From Saccopteryx bilineata (Eukaryota; Chordata; Mammalia; Chiroptera; Emballonuridae): DNA of 64,000 bases. The stretch covers positions 52,379,795 to 52,443,794 of the forward strand of contig NC_089498.1 in NCBI RefSeq assembly GCF_036850765.1, in the 5' to 3' direction. Below, one piece after another: positions 60,952 to 64,000 of this stretch. Numbering within the stretch: position 1 is the first letter of the stretch; each line of letters begins with the position of its first letter. Under the pieces are notes generated by a model. That model did not search any database. It had not been told where the DNA came from and was given only the letters and a program-made list of their open reading frames with translations. The translations under genes and the position numbers were made by a program.

Positions 60952-61043
60952 GCCAATTTATTTTTAATGCATATTAAATATCCAGTTTCCATTGTTAGTA
61001 TGATTTCTTTTTCACTTGAAAAATTTTTTAGTTGTAATTTTTT

Positions 61044-61426
61044 TTTTTTCCTGAAGCTGGAAACGGGGAGAGACAGTCAGACAGACACCCGCATGCGCCC
61101 GACCGGGATCCACCTGGCACGCCCACCAGGGGGCGACGCTCTGCCCACCAGGGGGCGATGCTCTGCCCCTCAGGGGCGTCACTCTGCCGCGACCAGAGCC
61201 ACTCTAGCGCCTGGGGCAGAGGCCAAGGAGCCATCCCCAGCGCCCGGGCCATCTTTGCTCCAATGGAGCCTTGGCTGCAGGAGGGGAAGAGAGAGACAGA
61301 GAAGAAGGATGGGGAGGGGGGTGGAGAAGCAAATGGGCGCTTCTCCTATGTGCCCTGGCCGGGAATCAAACCCGGGTCCCCCGCACGCCAGGCCGACGCT
61401 CTACCGCTGAGCCAACCGGCCAGGGC
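61044..61426 (-). mobile_element. SINE-A copy, young-looking, reversed, two 22-bp units
   Basis: Target duplication tttagttgtaattttt (61027-61042) versus tttagtggtaaatttt (61427-61442). Intact B box (reverse complement of ggtttgattcc-type text with one change), two perfect repeat units at 61121-61164. The frames on both strands are SINE sequence. Confidence 0.95.
61123..61157 (+). promoter_or_regulatory. Tandem pair of CTCF-core-like motifs in SINE-A
   Basis: CCACCAGGGGGCG at 61123-61135 and again at 61145-61157, 22 bp apart (about two helical turns), same orientation. Both fit the CTCF core consensus completely. Binding is inferred only. Confidence 0.55.
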
Positions 61427-61464
61427 TTTAGTGGTAAATTTTAAGGTGAAGTGGCCCTAGATAA

Positions 61465-61620
61465 AGTTCATGGAAGACTGCCAAAGTGTGGACTCTGGAG
61501 TCCTGGTTTTGAATCCCAATTACTTCTGATGTGAGTGTGAATAAACTAGAGTTGTTTTCTCTTCTGTAAAGTGGGATGACAGTTGTAATGTCTTATGGGT
61601 CTGAATGGTCAAGAAAAGCT
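61465..61620 (+). repeat. MIR (sense)
   Basis: 'gtggactctggagtcctggt', then 'tttgaatcccaattacttc', then 'cttctgtaaagtgggatgac'. Confidence 0.75.
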
Positions 61621-62982
61621 TGGCTATAGAACACTGTTGAGATCTGCTGACACTGATTTAACTTTTATTATTAAAAAGACATATTAAATATTCAATTAGC
61701 CCAGTAAGAAATGAATATACAGTTATAATAGAGACTTTCGGGATGGAGTGAAAGATGAAGTCGACCTTTAAGCCACCCTAGTAGAAATAAAGATGTTTCT
61801 GAAATTTGCCTTAAAAACAATAGTCTGAATAACTGTTATTCTTTCCCATTTGCTTTTCTTTTATCTTTTCATTTTCCAGAGAAAACAATTTAAAAGTAAA
61901 ATTAGTTTGATCTAACACTATGTAAGGAGATTAGATGTTCTGGCATTAATATTTTATGTAAAAGTAGATTATTTTGAAGACATATAGCTCAAAAATGGGG
62001 AATAGTTTTGTGAATTCAAATCTCAAAAATAAAATGCAACCCTAAGAACCTTAGAAGAAAGAGAATTTATATTCTACCTTTCGAATTATTTCTAATCATA
62101 GATCTTGTAAATGGACGACTAGGTTAATTATCTGATTCAAAGTAAAATGTTTTAAGGCCTACCTTGTTCAGAGAGTTCTGGCAAGTAATTTTTCTTCATT
62201 TAAAATTATGCAAATAATTATGTCTTCTTATGACTTCCATTTGTTAGTGTGGGTGTTGTCCTAGATCATGACAAAAAATAGGGCATTTTGAAGGCATCTT
62301 AAGAAATTCAAATGCTATATGTCATTTGCGAAGATTTCTAATACATCAAAACATAATCTTTTATCATTTTAAACTCTGAAAACTATAGACTCTCTTCCAA
62401 GAAAAATTCCAAATATAGAAAATTGTGCATACAATTGAGGGGCACACAGACATTCAAACCCTGCTAGAGAAACCAGTTTAAGAACTGTAGCTGTCATAGA
62501 AATAACCTTGCTATTTTCCAGCCCAACTGAAGCAATGTTCTTTAATAAGCACTGTGTAATGCATAGTGAAAATTTTTAAAAGAAAATGGGGGAGAAAAGC
62601 TTTCCTTAGGGCTCTGTGTCTTTAATGTAGAATAAATTAATGGAAGAAATGTTGTGAAGATGTTGAAAATATTCTTGTAGTTTGGTTGTGATTGACAAAA
62701 TAATGATTTACACAAAATGAAAGTTCTAAAAGTTCGCCTAGATCTCTATAAAACAATATTTATGTAGCTATTCCTATCATTAATAGTTATGGTTAATATA
62801 ATGTTTTTATTTCATATTTGTCAATAATACTACTAATATATTGTCTTCTGATATTAATATATTGTCTTCAGATATTGTTCTGATTTTTTTCTATCTTTAA
62901 AATTTAACTACTATACATTAATTCATACTCATAATTAATCATAATTCTGGATGCTCATGTGCTCTTGCTCTCTCCCATATCC

Positions 62983-63027
<45 letters not shown>

Positions 63028-63229
63028 CTCATTTTTATAATGCGAATATGTTTCCGTTTTATTTGTATCACCACATTTTAGATATTTAAGCACTAAAACT
63101 AAAGCTAATTTCTGCATGTTTGCTGCGTTTGAATTGGAGTGTGTTCTGTGGTTCTATTTCATACTTACCTTTTTCCATTATCTATGGGTGTTGACATTCG
63201 GCCACTTGATTCTGCCAGCATTCATTCAT
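61621..63229. other. PRKG1 intron, no recognised element
   Basis: AT-rich unique DNA with the (CA)n run listed separately. No exon recognised. Confidence 0.45.
62985..63025. repeat. (CA)n microsatellite
   Basis: About 20 uninterrupted CA units. Confidence 0.97.
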
Positions 63230-63620
63230 TCCCAGCCTTTAGAGTGGCCTGCCAGCCCCTCCACTATCTGCCCTCATTCCTGCCGGCCCACCCACCATGT
63301 CTTTTATCCTCCTTCTCCTCTCCGAAGCCAAGCTGGAGTTTGACAGAGGAGTTTGCCATTTCTTGAACACACCAGGCACCCTGGCCTTTGCTCTAAGTGA
63401 TTCCCTCTGCCTAGAATGTTCTTTTCTCACACAGCGGCTTGGCTAAATTGCTCATCTTCAAATCTTTGCTGATATCTTACTTTCCCTTCAGAACTACCCT
63501 GATACTCTATTGAGTTCTACTCCTATTCCCACACACCCAATCTCCTTATTCAATTCCTCTATTCTGCTCTTTATATTTTTCCTTCATATTTAACATCTTT
63601 TGATAGATTTTATAGGTTTG
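63230..63620 (+). repeat. L2 LINE fragment
   Basis: L2-like order: 'ccctggcctttgctctaagt', then 'ccctctgcctagaatgttct', then 'ggctaaattgctcatcttca', then 'tttcccttcagaactaccct'. The short frames here are chance. Confidence 0.65.
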
Positions 63621-64000
63621 CTCATTGTCAACCCCTAACCAAGGCCCAATTCAACCACCAAACCATATAAAGTAGAATGTGAGCAGAGCTCTCCATTTTC
63701 TTTGTTCACTGAGAGATTCTAAATTTTGATAACAGTGCCTCAGAGTAGGGACTTAATGCACATGCTTTAAAGATATCAAATTTTCACTTATTCTATATGC
63801 AGCATTGTACTAGTTGTTGGGTGCAGAAATAAAATGTATAGACCTGTCATCCCAAAAATTTGTAGCCTAGAAGGGAAGTCAAGCAAATAAACACCTCTTG
63901 ATTGAACCTCATATATGGGTACATTGTTGGATGTAATGCTGAGTACAACCTAGTTTGGTAGAACCCTCATTTGTTTTCAGTTTAATTAGAGACCAGACTT

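Larger units (their letters stand above)
58908..61026. other. PRKG1 intron, mostly unique
   Basis: Includes the candidate conserved element at 59930-60210, a possible MIR fragment at 60260-60330 and a (TTTA)n microsatellite at 60921-60951. No exon recognised. Confidence 0.5.

Overview
This is an AT-rich, intron-dominated stretch of a mammalian nuclear genome, almost certainly from a bat. The evidence for a bat is the interspersed repeats. There are three tRNA-derived SINE families, called SINE-A, SINE-B and SINE-C here, whose heads resemble SINEs I associate with horseshoe/leaf-nosed bats. There are also non-autonomous hAT DNA transposons young enough to have inserted into those SINEs. The family-level assignment is from memory of repeat consensus sequences and is uncertain.

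The only protein-coding gene I can support is PRKG1 (cGMP-dependent protein kinase 1), on the + strand. Two consecutive small coding exons are present, at 19446-19523 (78 bp, phase 0 to 0) and 33577-33671 (95 bp, leaving in phase 2). Both have good AG/GT splice sites. Together they encode the first half of the second cyclic-nucleotide-binding domain (CNB-B), up to the start of its phosphate-binding cassette. The rest of the window is the end of one PRKG1 intron (1-19445), a complete 14,053-bp intron (19524-33576) and the start of a third (33672-64000). Nearly all other open reading frames lie inside retroelements or are chance frames.

The introns hold a layered record of transposition: ten SINE-A, four SINE-B and one SINE-C copies; six cut-and-paste elements of hAT type, several with perfect 8-bp target duplications; a Tigger/pogo element with a broken transposase gene sitting inside an L1 and itself carrying a SINE; several L1 copies, one with a twin-primed 5' inversion; many relics of MIR, L2 and other ancient repeats; and one LTR-like block.

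The most notable items are four. First, a chimeric retroposon at 53803-58060 made of a full-length 107-nt U6 snRNA copy joined directly to a 5'-truncated L1, flanked by one target-site duplication. Second, a consensus CTCF-core-like motif carried inside SINE-A, which in some copies is doubled by a 22-bp tandem unit. Third, nested insertions that give relative dates for hAT, Tigger and SINE activity. Fourth, two intronic stretches (48030-48260 and 59930-60210) that look like candidate regulatory DNA. No operon, CRISPR array or tRNA/rRNA gene is present.
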